This document shows, one piece after another, positions 54,275 to 64,000 of a stretch of DNA of 64,000 nucleotides; within the stretch, counting starts at the first letter, position 1, and every line of letters begins with the position of its first letter. The position numbers were made by a program, and so were the translations under genes. Source of the DNA: Ilyonectria destructans (taxonomy: Eukaryota; Ascomycota; Sordariomycetes; Hypocreales; Nectriaceae); the NCBI GenBank assembly GCA_020740775.1, contig JAHEWK010000015.1, positions 496,001-560,000 on the forward strand, read 5' to 3'. The notes under the pieces are model-generated. The model was not told the DNA's origin and did not search any database. It saw only the letters and a program-made list of their open reading frames with translations.

Positions 54275-57200
54275 GGCAAAGACAAGTGTCTATGGGGTTG
54301 ACGCAAGATTGGAAAATTGTTGATGGAGGTTGGTTGTTAAGGGGGATCATGATGAATGAATGTAGAAGCGATTCGTGGTTAATATAAGCGGTCTCGAGAA
54401 GTGGGCCCAGCCAGGCAGAAGCACGGTCAGTCGTTCGCTCTCCACCAACAGCGGATCCTTTGATCTCGCTTCTACCTCATCTGAGGTAACAATGTGATTC
54501 CACTCTTTAATTTTTGAGAAATCGAATTCCACGTAGCTTACATGGAGCTCACATACACATTTAGAATTAAGCTCAGCTATTCGAGGTTGGGTCAGCAATG
54601 TACATCCAAGGATGGCGCGGCCTGCCACGTAGCGGGAGACTGTCATTAAATATCCCCGCAGGTTGATACAGGGGTCTTGAGGTAGACCGCAAGATTGCAG
54701 AGAGGCATCATATTGGACTCCAATGGCGCTGTGAAGAATTGCGACTGGCAAGTATCAGACCTGCTACCCGGGATGTAATGGGCTGGTCTTTGGGCGGGTT
54801 AGTAGAAGGGCGTCGATTATTCCGTCTTTCCATGTTTTCTTGTCTTGAGTTTCGGGGTTCACAGTGCACTTGCTGCTACAACAGTCAGTTCACTTCTTGT
54901 GTCCAAGTAACAGACCTTTCGCTCAACCAGTCCGACAAGTTAAACCAAGGAAAACATGGCCCATGTAGGCTCAGGATGTTGGCCATCCTTCATTCAGTAA
55001 CTGGATCTTTGCGGATGAGGTAGATCTCCGAACTGAACTTATTGTAGTGACCGATGCGAATGATGATCAATCATATCTTTGATAAGTAAATCAGCTCAAA
55101 TACCTCCCCGACAGTAGTAAACATATGGTATAATATTGGGCCTCGCTTGCAGTTGAAGAACTCACAAACATAACTTGATGCCATTTTTGTTGCAGTTAGT
55201 GGCCCGAGCTGGGAAATATCGACAAGGCCGTGGTAATGATTGTGAGCTCAATCTCATCTTATTAGTTTCGACCTGCACGGTATTAGTTTATCAGCCGTTT
55301 TCCCTGGTCCTTTGGCTTGGTTTTCGTAAAACTGAACGATTTCGTGTCGCTAAGGCGATGGCCATCTGCAAGATCTGAAATCTTACACTTGCGTCTTGTC
55401 TGTAGAGACAGGAGCTATTTCTCCTCCAGGAGGCGAAAATAGGAGGCGGAAGACACTATTAGTGTAGGATTTAGTGTGTGGATCGGAAGCTCTAAAAAGA
55501 TGACTATGTGTAGCTGCCCGAGCCAATTCTTTATACCTCATCCATCCAACTTCTTTGCATTTTTTCTTAATTCCTTTAGCATCCAATTCTCCAAGTCAAT
55601 TAATGAGAGTCTATCGCTGTGTGAACGTCGGATACTGTAAAGTCCACAAGAAACCCCATTGGCGATTACATTCAGAACCAACAGTGAAACCCAGCTCCAA
55701 ACTGTGAGACCATAGGATGCTGTCCAACTGGAGTATATGCTTCGACAATGGCTACTGCCCGCTTCACACTCAACATAGTGCCGAAGCAGAGAGCTGCTGC
55801 GAATACATTTTAGTATTCCAAGGCGTTACCAGTACTTTGGTGACAGATCCCAAACGTGATAGCGGCCAACAAAGCAGGGGACACTTTCTACTTGGCTGAG
55901 ACTTGTGCTGGGAGTCTGTCGCTAGCTAGGGCGGCTACGGAGGGCAATGCTCCGGGAGAGAGTGATGCTGAAATTGCCGAGAGTTCAACTACTCATAACT
56001 CTGCAGGTAATTTTTCCAGCACGGCTTCGTTAACAGCGACTCTTGTTGCCATCTATGTCGTGGGTTTTTATGTATGAGCTCAATGACTAGATTGTCACGC
56101 TCGGCCTTGGGGTGACAAGGCCGTGACACGGGGCTCATTTTCAAGCATCTAACTGAACAGTATGTTCTTAGGATACTTTTTCTTTCGTCCTACTAGTAAG
56201 TGTTGAGATAAGTGCTGATTAATGTACTTCCAGCTCACGATCACGGTAAATAACAGACAGGGCAGCCTTCCCGGGTCTGGGGCACAATTTTGGATTGAAC
56301 TACTATTTTCTCTCATCAGCATTGATTGACCCCAGTTTCCACAATTAGTTTACCTTTATAGTTGCTTTACTGGTGGAGCATGTATTTGTGCAGGGGTAAC
56401 GCTGCTAGAGGTCTGACAGCCCATGTCAGCGGCCTCACCATGCATGCTCAAAGAAACGCTGGAGCGATGTTGGTGATATAATCAGCGCAGGATGTTTTCC
56501 CCCTTCGGCTGTGTTATTTTCCAAGAATTTCGGAATGGAACTCCGTAGTGCATCTCAATGTGACTGACGGGCTGCCGGAGCCTCTGTATTCGATTTCCAT
56601 TCTTCAAGGACCTGAATGACAGCCCCCACCCGAACAGCCCGACCATGTCATTTAAAAAGATGGCATGCCTTAACAGAGGCGGCTATTCGTACGTCAAAGC
56701 GCAGTAAGATCATGTCTAAATCTGCAGTCATTAATTGCCGCTCAGCCCCCTTGATTCTTCGGGTGAGCCAGTTCCCGAGCTGTTATTGCAGAGCCACAAG
56801 ATCCCCGACGCTGCAAGGCGCAGCCAGAACCCCTGCAGCGATGCAAGCCCACCATGGCTCCGGATGCACAGAGTCCGTTGGGCTATTTCTAGCTCTATTT
56901 CTTCCCAGGAATACTAACCACGGGCTCGCCGGCTTCTTGACCGGTGCAGGCTTTATTGCCCTTGCCCTTTGCTCTCTGTCTTCTGTTTTCTGTTTCAGGG
57001 CAATCCTGGCAGTCGGCGATCAGCATCGCCTCTGAAGCCAATGGTGAACCGTCAGCAACGCGCTTAGCGGGTCTGCTTACTGGGTGGCTGCTGACGGCAG
57101 ACCGATTAGCCCAAGCTCCCAGCCGGTCACCATCCGAGTCTGCTTCCAGCCTGGCGATTGCCCGAGAAGTGCTTCAATTGGTCTCGCCCCCAGTAATCAT

Positions 57201-57357
57201 GGAAATGATGCCCTAGCTAGCATGATTTGTGCTGATTTAGACACAAATGCAGGGTTGTCCATGCATGCTAGTCAAACGTAGCGTCGCCGACATGGGAGTT
57301 GAGCATCGCCTCTTAGAAGAGTCGCCGCTTACGAGAAGCGCCCGACAAGAGGGACCG
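54275..57357. other. Long gene-poor region
   Basis: About 3.1 kb with no supported gene. A 134-codon minus frame (54751-54347) lacks any domain. A 73-codon plus frame (55856-56077) ends like a GPI-anchor signal (SSTTHNSAGNFSSTASLTAT then a hydrophobic tail) and may be the last exon of a decayed cell-surface gene, but no upstream exons could be joined. Composition is normal to slightly AT-rich. Confidence 0.4.
55856..56077 (+). pseudogene. Possible remnant of a GPI-anchored protein C-terminus
   Basis: The frame is Ser/Thr-rich with small residues (Ser/Ala/Gly) followed by a hydrophobic end (ATLVAIYVVGFYV), as in GPI-attachment signals. The ATG is weak, and sequence upstream contains a CCPTG-like cysteine motif in another frame near 55,720. 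This hints at a frameshifted cysteine-rich surface protein gene, but I cannot reconstruct it. Confidence 0.25.
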
Positions 57358-57365
57358 TATAAAGG
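57358..57365 (+). promoter_or_regulatory. TATA box of the secreted PAN-like protein gene
   Basis: TATAAAGG lies about 105 bp before the ATG at 57468, followed by a C/T-rich start region, as in strongly regulated fungal genes. Confidence 0.55.
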
Positions 57366-57467
57366 TACCCAGCGCTGTCGACTTACCGTGCAGTATCCGT
57401 TTAATGGTTCCTGGTCTACACTGGATCACCTTCACTCCTCCACCACTCCTCTGAACCTCCGGTCTCC

Positions 57468-58363
57468 ATGTCTTTGATCAAGGTTATTGCTGCCGTCGCG
57501 GCCTTGGGCCTCGCGGGAGTCGAAGCTGGCGGTGCTCCTATCTGCAGCGAGATATTTCCCCGACCGAAAGCACACACTTGCAACGTCGAAGGCTACGTCA
57601 AACATGTTTCCGCCAAACTGAACGAACCGATATTCAAGGCTACCGCCGAAGCCTGCGCCGATCACTGTGCCGAGACCGATAAATGCACATCCTTTCTATT
57701 CCGCGAAGGCCTCTGCCAGCCCTACAAAGGATCATTCTCGAAATTGGGCTTTTCCGAACACAAGTCCTTCTCGTATTGGTACGAGATGGAGTGCTTCAAG
57801 TGTAACGATGGTGAGTCCCGGATGACCACACTGCTAACCTGACCCCAACTAACGGTCCATGTCTAGGCGGAGTCATTATCAGTGTTGATTTTGAAGACGG
57901 CAACAATGGCAAATGGAATCTTCTCGGTGGCACCAAGGAGACTTTCTCCTTCGATACCAAGGCGAAAGGTTTCCAAGGCTCATCAACGGCGCTCAGAGTC
58001 GTCGAACGCACAACCAACGGAGAGGGTCGAATTGAATGGGCGGATGTAATTCCCCTCAAGGCAGGAGGTACCTATTCAATAGGTTTCACCATGAAGAACA
58101 GCAAACACGGCGCCACCTCCAACTGGGCGCTCCTATCATCCGAGCTCCTAACAATCAGCATCACCAGCGGCCACAAAAAGATTCTACGCACCCAACCCGA
58201 GCATCCTAAGGTCCTTGCCGAGGGCTGGACTCAGTTTCATTCCACATTCAAGGTTCCGGATGGGCTAGAAGAAGAGGCTGTCTTTTCGATCGGCATTAAG
58301 TCGAGTGGGACAAAGATGAATTGGTACTTCGACAACATTTACATCAAGGATGTCTCTAAATAA
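57468..58363 (+). CDS. Secreted protein with PAN/Apple-like and jelly-roll modules
   Basis: Two exons, 57468-57810 and 57867-58363, giving 279 residues. A signal peptide (MSLIKVIAAVAALGLAGVEA) is followed by a cysteine-rich domain whose ACADHCAETDKCTSFLFREG region resembles PAN/Apple modules. After FKCNDGG comes a beta-sandwich-like domain (VDFEDGNNGKWNLLG, GSSTALRVVE, GGTYSIGFTMKNSK, EGWTQFHSTFKVPDG, MNWYFDNIYIKD) similar to the CenC-like carbohydrate-binding fold (CBM4/9 type). It probably binds glycans in the wall or on a substrate; no catalytic residues are seen. It converges on the FAD monooxygenase gene, 0.25 kb away. The TATA box suggests inducible expression. Confidence 0.75.
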
Positions 58364-58614
58364 TTGGGATGGCGGACACGGGAATAGCCTATAAAGCCCG
58401 CTGGCCAACGCAGGGCCAAGCGAGCGCTTTTACTTGTACTCTATAGATATCTTGGGTAGAACATCATCTGATAACCGGTGGGAGTTTATTGTTTAAATGC
58501 AGCGTTCTCCTCAACTAGGTTTACCAATCTACTCGGTCCCCTTGACATCGGCCATTGAATAGGAGCTAGGATTTAGATTTCAGGTTCGGACGAGCTATTC
58601 CTTTAACACCAAGT

Positions 58615-60685
58615 TCAATTTTGACCAACTGGTATAAGGAATTTACTGAAGAATTCCGAGACGGTGTCAAAATCCCCCAACGAAGCCACCATCGCCACAT
58701 CTGCATCTTGTTAACAAAATTGTCTTGAAAAGCCCCAAAGCGGAATAAATTCGCGTCTTCAATCACTTACATTGGTCGGGTCTGACAACGACCAAGCAAC
58801 CTTGCTTGGGATCAATTCCATAGGCTTTGTATGCGTGTCCATGCCCGGAGTTGTAGCTTTCGTCGTCGACAAAGACCTTTGTGAGACCTGCAACCAACAG
58901 TTAGACCATTATACTCTTAATCCTTCAAAATTGAAAGTTGGTAGGAAATTCACATTTGGATCGCCATTTGCCGGCGATTGGTGTAAAAATCTCTGGTATT
59001 TGCTCCTGTTCCACTTCTGTACGCTTTGAAGCCAGGACGAGCAGTGCCTGGATTATGGTATCTGCGTCTTTGCCATCTGGCGTAAACCTTTGAACAAGGT
59101 TGGCTAGCTTAGTGGAGAGCTTTGGATCATTAGCACGGAATGCTGGATCAACAGAGTGCCGCCGAGGCACCGCGTTGAAGGGGGGTGGGGGTGACATGGA
59201 CATGCCACCCTCGCGAAAAATCCACTGACCTTGTCAAGCCTAATTGCTGCTTCCTGATCAAGAATGTCTCCGGAAAACACGACAATGTGCCATTTAGAAT
59301 CGGCGGGAAGTGCTCGGACCAACTGCATGGCGCGGGCATCGCAGAAACGCACCACCTGTGCGCTTGGAAAACGCATGCCGACGACCAGGCCAGTAGCCAC
59401 ACTCTGTCCATCGTTTGACGACATCAAGAGAGATTCATTATACTGAACTCCCTGTCCGGCGGTGTATCGACCAGCTTTGACAAACTGGTCCTTGAAGTGC
59501 TCCGGCGTGATACCGTTCTGCTGACGATATGACGAAGAGAACAATTTGGTAAAGAATCGATCGAATTCGACTAGTTCGGTTGCAGTCTTTTGTCGTTCCG
59601 AAACGTAGGTTTTTAGTATATCCGGTAAGGTCTGCTTTCTCAAGACGGCGGCTAGTTTCCACCCAATATTGTAACCATCTTGCAAGCTGACATTCATGCC
59701 TTGTCCAGCTTTGGGGGAGTGAGTGTGACAAGCGTCCCCGGTCAAAAAGACTCGGTGGTCTTTGGTGAAGGAGTCAGCCAATCGCTGACCGATCGAGTAT
59801 GCCGACCACCAGACTGTCTCGACTATCTCCATGGAATATGGGCTGAAAATAAGGCGTGCCTTTTCTTGTAGCTGAGATAGACTGACGTCTTTTACCACGA
59901 CGTCGATTAGCTCGATGTAGAAGCGAACCATAGAATCGCCCTCTCGCGGGATGATCATGAGATTTCCAGCATCCGAGTGCAGGATTGCTTTTTTCCGGAT
60001 ATCGGGAAAGCTTGTGCGAACATGAACATCCATGACACCCCAGATGGCGTCAGTGCTGTCTCCAATCATTTTGAAACCCAGGGATCTTCGCACGGCGCTA
60101 TGAGCTCCGTCACAAGCCTATTTGAACATTAGCAGACCGCAAGATGAAACTTAGGACAATCATTCATACCAAGACATATTTTGAGCGAAATACCTGCTCT
60201 GTTCCATTACTGATGGCTGTAGTTGTAACGCAGTAAGCCTCGGGGTCGTGTGAAGACGCGCTGTCAACCTCGACGCTTTTGACTTCGACGCCATAGCTGA
60301 CTGCGGCGCTTCCGGAGGACTTTACAATATCTTCAACCATGAGACCGTTGATTCTTGCTTGGTTGAGAATGACGTGGGGCTGGTGGCTCAGGCCTGGTTC
60401 CAAGTCCGGCGCATAATGAGTGCGTCGTACTCCCCCGCTGCCGTCTGAAGCCCAAAAGGCAATCTCGAGAACGTGGTATGCCTCTTTCAGCAAATCCTCT
60501 GAGAGTCCGAAGCTCTCGAAAACCTCGACGGTTCGACATTGGACGCCGTCTGCCTGTCCGTTCTCGAGGGGACCTGATCGGCGTTCCAGGATCCGGTAGT
60601 TAATTCCACAGCGCGCGAGCCAGACAGCTGCGCAAAGCCCAGCGGAGCCGCTGCCGCAGATGAGAACATCAACTTTTTCGGCCAT
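58615..60685 (-). CDS. FAD-dependent aromatic monooxygenase (phenol 2-monooxygenase type)
   Basis: Five exons: 60685-60170, 60117-59230, 59119-58954, 58887-58771 and 58700-58615, giving 590 residues. The FAD-binding GSGSAG (11-16) opens the Rossmann fold, the CDGAHSAVRR motif follows the first splice, and the GDACHTHSPKAGQGMNVSLQ motif lies near residue 300. The C-terminal thioredoxin-like domain of phenol hydroxylases is present (LANLVQRFTPDG, GHGHAYKAYGI, LVVVRPDQ, ending LIPVGQN). The family hydroxylates phenols or other aromatics with NAD(P)H and O2, in aromatic catabolism or secondary metabolism. No neighbouring pathway genes are seen. The third junction (59230/59119) was chosen for frame and branch site. 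The first ATG is used. Confidence 0.85.
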
Positions 60686-60789
60686 TTTCAGCACTTGAAG
60701 TAAAGAATTTCGGGTTTCGGAAGGGTGCCAAGTCAGTTGTCACTCAATCGACAGAGTTTGCTTACATTGAGAACATCACGACGGGTAGG

Positions 60790-60799
60790 CTTTATATAA
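60790..60799 (-). promoter_or_regulatory. TATA box of the FAD monooxygenase gene
   Basis: On the minus strand the sequence reads TTATATAAAG about 105 bp upstream of the ATG at 60685, a good fungal TATA position. Confidence 0.55.
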
Positions 60800-61502
60800 C
60801 TGGGGGCGATCAATGTCTCCCCTGACGTCCAATGAGGATCTAGATTTCTTTCGGTCTCGGGGCTCGGTATCCTCCACGGGACGGCTTTCAATCGCGGTAA
60901 TTACTCTCGCGCTATAAGTCCTGTTCAATTGGTGATTTGAAGGGCATTTGTGGCGAGTAGGCGGACAACACACATTGCTCCTCAAGGCTGATGCGGGGAA
61001 ACGAAGCTGTCGCGGGGCGCTAGCGGAACAGCATCCGCCTTGGAACAGCATCCGGCGGATCCGCATCCGCAGACCATTCCTTTCATAACGGAGCCTGGAT
61101 GCATGACGAGAGATTTCAGTTAACATGTGAATACTTTCAACGCCAGTAAGAATAATGGCCACCCATTATTCGTCATTGGCAAGCAGAGATCGAGATCTTC
61201 TTCGTGGTTAGATTCAAATCACTGCGTGTGGCAGCTAGGATTTGCCTTTTTCTTCTTACGCCACATAGAACAGTGCAGATGGAGCGAGAACGAAGGTGGT
61301 GTCGTCACACTGAAGTATCCCCTAAAATCCCCTAAATATCCCCGCTCTCGTCGCTCTCAATCGAATGACCACTTTCTCCTGTCATCACCAATACGCGCTT
61401 CAAATTGGGCATTCACCAACACTTGCACCTCGGCAATTAAAGCACGACTGAGCCATTAGGCACGCTACACGGGAAAGAGCCTCAACGACACAGTTGAGGA
61501 AG
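60800..61502. other. Divergent intergenic region
   Basis: The region upstream of the FAD monooxygenase (minus) and the Gag-like gene (plus). Short local repeats occur (GGAACAGCATCCGCCTT/GGAACAGCATCCGGCGG near 61,025-61,055; CCCCTAAAATCC/CCCCTAAATATCC near 61,320). No gene was recognised; a 128-codon minus frame has no domain. Confidence 0.45.
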
Positions 61503-62450
61503 ATGTCACCAAAAAAGACAAGAGAGCTGTTTGGGCCTCCCCGTCTAGACCGCAAACCAGACTGGAGACTTTGGTCTGACTACGCCGCAATGAGATTTCG
61601 AGGGCTAGATGTATGGAAATACGTCGACCCGGATTCAGATGTCATTCTGCCTAAACCCACGCACCCAGGACCACCCCCGCCGATGCCCGAAGGCTGGAGG
61701 GACTTCACCAGATCGGTCAAAATGGATCTCATTCAATGCAGTCGAGGGGACGAAAGTGATTTCGATTGGGACGTTGAGTTTGCAACCGAGTGTAGAGACG
61801 CCAATCCAGAGTCAGCCATCATTCGGAGAGAGGCTGAATCTCTGATACAATCTTTCAAGCAATCTCCATCGACGCCCGAAGACTCAAAAAGCTCCCCAGA
61901 ATCCGTCGAGTGGACTATATCGGAGTGGAAGAGGGAACACCAAGATTGGTCTTATTATATGTCTGAATACAGCTCGGACTACCGGCATTTCAAAGATTAC
62001 CAAGAAATTATCGAAAATCTGACAAAGGAGGTGGAGGAGACGATATCGACGCCATATCGCCAGTACATCTCATCAACCCATGATATGCGAGAAACACTAC
62101 GCGTCCTGAGGCAGAAGTTGATGCTGCCACCACATGAAGAGACCAAGAGAGCCAGAGCAAAGTTTTACCAGCTTGCTCATCGACGCGGTCCAAGGGATTG
62201 GACTGATTGGGCAAGACAATTCGGATCAGCCTACAAACAGGCTATTCGCTTCGAAGTTAAGGGTATGAACGAGTCATTGGCAGTAGATGCATTCCTCAAT
62301 GCATCTCGCAAGCAATCATCAGTATTTACAAGCTGTTGGTATGAAAATAGAATGTCTGAAAAGGATTTTGAGGGAAAGGAGCTCAAGGTAGCTGACCTCG
62401 TCAATTCTTTCTGCCGATGCCAGTACAGGTTAGAGATGTTAGGTAACTGA
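61503..62450 (+). CDS. Stand-alone Gag-like protein (Copia type)
   Basis: Single exon, 315 residues. The opening DRKPDWRLWSDYAAMRFRGL followed by VWKYVDPDSD and a Pro-rich stretch resembles the start of Gag in fungal Copia-type retrotransposons. The middle is helical and acidic (KEVEETISTPYRQY, RETLRVLRQKLMLPP), and the end carries WTDWARQFGSAYKQAI and AFLNASRKQSSVF as in Gag capsid regions. No protease, integrase or reverse transcriptase follows within the 1.5 kb to the window end, no zinc knuckle is seen, and flanking LTRs were not recognised. The frame is intact and free of RIP. It may be a domesticated gag or the truncated remnant of an element; the family assignment is by resemblance only. 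Confidence 0.55.
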   Translation: MSPKKTRELFGPPRLDRKPDWRLWSDYAAMRFRGLDVWKYVDPDSDVILPKPTHPGPPPPMPEGWRDFTRSVKMDLIQCSRGDESDFDWDVEFATECRDANPESAIIRREAESLIQSFKQSPSTPEDSKSSPESVEWTISEWKREHQDWSYYMSEYSSDYRHFKDYQEIIENLTKEVEETISTPYRQYISSTHDMRETLRVLRQKLMLPPHEETKRARAKFYQLAHRRGPRDWTDWARQFGSAYKQAIRFEVKGMNESLAVDAFLNASRKQSSVFTSCWYENRMSEKDFEGKELKVADLVNSFCRCQYRLEMLGN

Positions 62451-64000
62451 ATACTGGGCATGGAGATGCGGCTTCAGTACGGTCAATGCAGTCTATTACA
62501 TCATGAGAGCATTAACGGATCCAATCTTCATTTGACTAGGAATTAAGAGACATTATCATCAGATCCCAATCACAAGATGTGACACAGTCAGATCATGGAA
62601 ATTGACGATGCCGAGGAACAACAAAATGCCTTAGATGGCCCGGATAAGCCGGATCCTAATCATCATCATTGAGCGAAGCTAGAGGAACCTTATTACTAAA
62701 GCTCTCACATTCTGGGTTCACGCTTTCCCCCCCATAAATTTCCACTCTCTGATGTGACAAGATGTGTTCGACCTGTGGCAATGCTCTCAAGCGATGTTTA
62801 AATTGTAACATCGACTAATATATCCGTATGAATCATCGTACACATGGCTTAAATAGCAAATGAGCACATGCAATATTTGTCTCGCTATCAAGTAAAATAG
62901 TTCATGTCTAGTCCCCTGTGTTGCATCTAGTGGATGGAAATGATCATATGTGCGAGAAGCTCTTGATATTCTTCCTATCTAAAAGAGGGTCTTTTTGGGT
63001 CAGTCTTATGGATGAAGAGACTGATGATGACCTCGGATGACCTCGGACAGCCGAGAGGCTCCGGATCCTTCGGAGTCTTTGGCTTCAACTAGCTATAGAT
63101 AAAATCAAGGAAAAGCTAGGCCTAGGGCTTATCTGATGATGAGGCCGGTGACGAGGCAAGTGGCGATGGACGCCTGTGATGACAGAAGGAAAGCTTCACT
63201 TCCGTCACAACCGCAGAAATCCGATATCCCGATATCCTGATACATGTGACACCCTGTTATCGAAAAAGTCGGCCAAATGGTTCGTCGATTTTTGTTGGGT
63301 CAACTGGAAGGAAGAACCCAACAGGAGACCCTTAAGCCTCATCGACACCCCTGTTGTCCTTGATTTAAATGATTCGATTTTTGTTGGATTCCAGAGCAAG
63401 TGTTATTCAGCGCTTGTACCCAGTTTACATGGACTGGAACGTCGTAGGAGGAAACAAAAATGTCGGCGAGAAATAGGGAAATCACCTAGGCCCTGCCCTG
63501 GCCCATGTGTTTCGTATATACAAGGTGATTAGACTCAAAACTCGTAGCGTACTGCCTTATTTGGATATTCCCAGTTCTGGAGTCCTCATATGGATATAAG
63601 TACTTGGGAGCAGACCTTGCCAACCCATATCGGTCTGATCATCCCCCTCTTTCAGATATTGATGCTATTCTGATGGGCCAATCAAAAAACGCACTAGAGT
63701 CTTCTCATTAAAATGACTGGGGGTAGTGTTGATCGGCCAGCCAAGTTTGAGTCCCATTGTGTGGTCTTGGTAGAGAGGCTAAGGGGAAGCTTCTCATGCG
63801 CTGGGGCTGACGTAGCATGTTCCTTACGGCACATACTGTGACTGTGATGGAGGGTGGGATGGAGAGGACGGCCTGTGTGATGATACTACCAATGCTGAGT
63901 TAGGCCACCAATAACCTCCCTCTGATGAAGATACGGCTGGGATGGCCGCTGAGTTGTGCAACCCCAAATTAGCACTACAAGTTCTTATAGGCTCCAAGAA
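62451..64000. other. Window end, no gene seen
   Basis: Normal to slightly AT-rich sequence. The longest frame (plus, 63176-63532) has no recognisable domain. No LTR-like repeat of this stretch was found upstream of 61503 by eye. Confidence 0.4.

Noticed and set aside
54347..54751. Minus-strand 134-codon frame upstream of the F-box gene
   Set aside because: No domain or good start context; it may be an upstream untranslated region.
63176..63532. 118-codon plus frame near the window end
   Set aside because: No domain, no link to the Gag-like gene as a pol fragment, and a low-complexity basic end.

Overview
The window looks like filamentous ascomycete (Pezizomycotina) DNA, most likely Sordariomycetes and possibly Hypocreales. 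It has spliced genes with short introns (about 50-110 nt, GTAAGT/GTATGT-type donors, CTAAC/CTAAT branch sites), GC-rich coding sequence, typically fungal families (HET, STAND-type N-terminal domain, GH18/CBM18, TeaR) and AT-rich blocks with the signature of repeat-induced point mutation (RIP). The genus cannot be fixed from the sequence. All exon structures were read by eye; every joined gene keeps frame across its splice sites.

Region by region. 1-8,600: AT-rich RIP-mutated repeats, including a decayed LINE-type reverse transcriptase on the minus strand (about 2,960-3,075) and an unmutated ~160-bp island (6,817-6,977). 8,931-11,719: an ankyrin-repeat gene with a STAND-type N-terminal domain, alone between two RIP blocks. 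11,750-16,000: a second RIP block in which a ~1.85-kb element (13,363-15,215), bounded by a perfect 13-bp target-site duplication, interrupts an older repeat; a heavily mutated second copy starts the window (1-1,582). 16,003-18,373: a C2H2-type gene whose first exon, facing the RIP block, carries a TGG-to-TGA-type stop. 19,243-20,300: Ure2-like glutathione transferase. 21,102-22,690: PsiD-like decarboxylase of the phosphatidylserine decarboxylase superfamily. 23,858-25,539: TeaR-like prenylated polarity protein. 28,758-30,051: calcineurin-like phosphoesterase. 30,052-39,260: a 9.2-kb stretch with no gene I can support, ending in a pyrimidine-rich leader before a J-domain gene (39,261-40,973). 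41,898-44,270: HET-domain protein with C-terminal membrane segments, divergent from a CHAT (caspase-like) protease gene (46,058-48,251). Then an alpha/beta hydrolase, a secreted chitinase with an internal chitin-binding module, an F-box protein, a secreted PAN/jelly-roll protein, an FAD phenol-hydroxylase-type monooxygenase and a stand-alone Gag-like gene.

Themes. Housekeeping or morphogenesis genes (TeaR, phosphoesterase, J-protein, chitinase) are mixed with an accessory layer typical of fungal self/non-self recognition (STAND-type ankyrin, C2H2, HET, CHAT). The most interesting candidates are the divergent HET/CHAT pair, the defined-ended nested element with a hidden reading frame of about 290 codons, and the apparent RIP damage to the C2H2 gene. 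No tRNA, rRNA or CRISPR was recognised.
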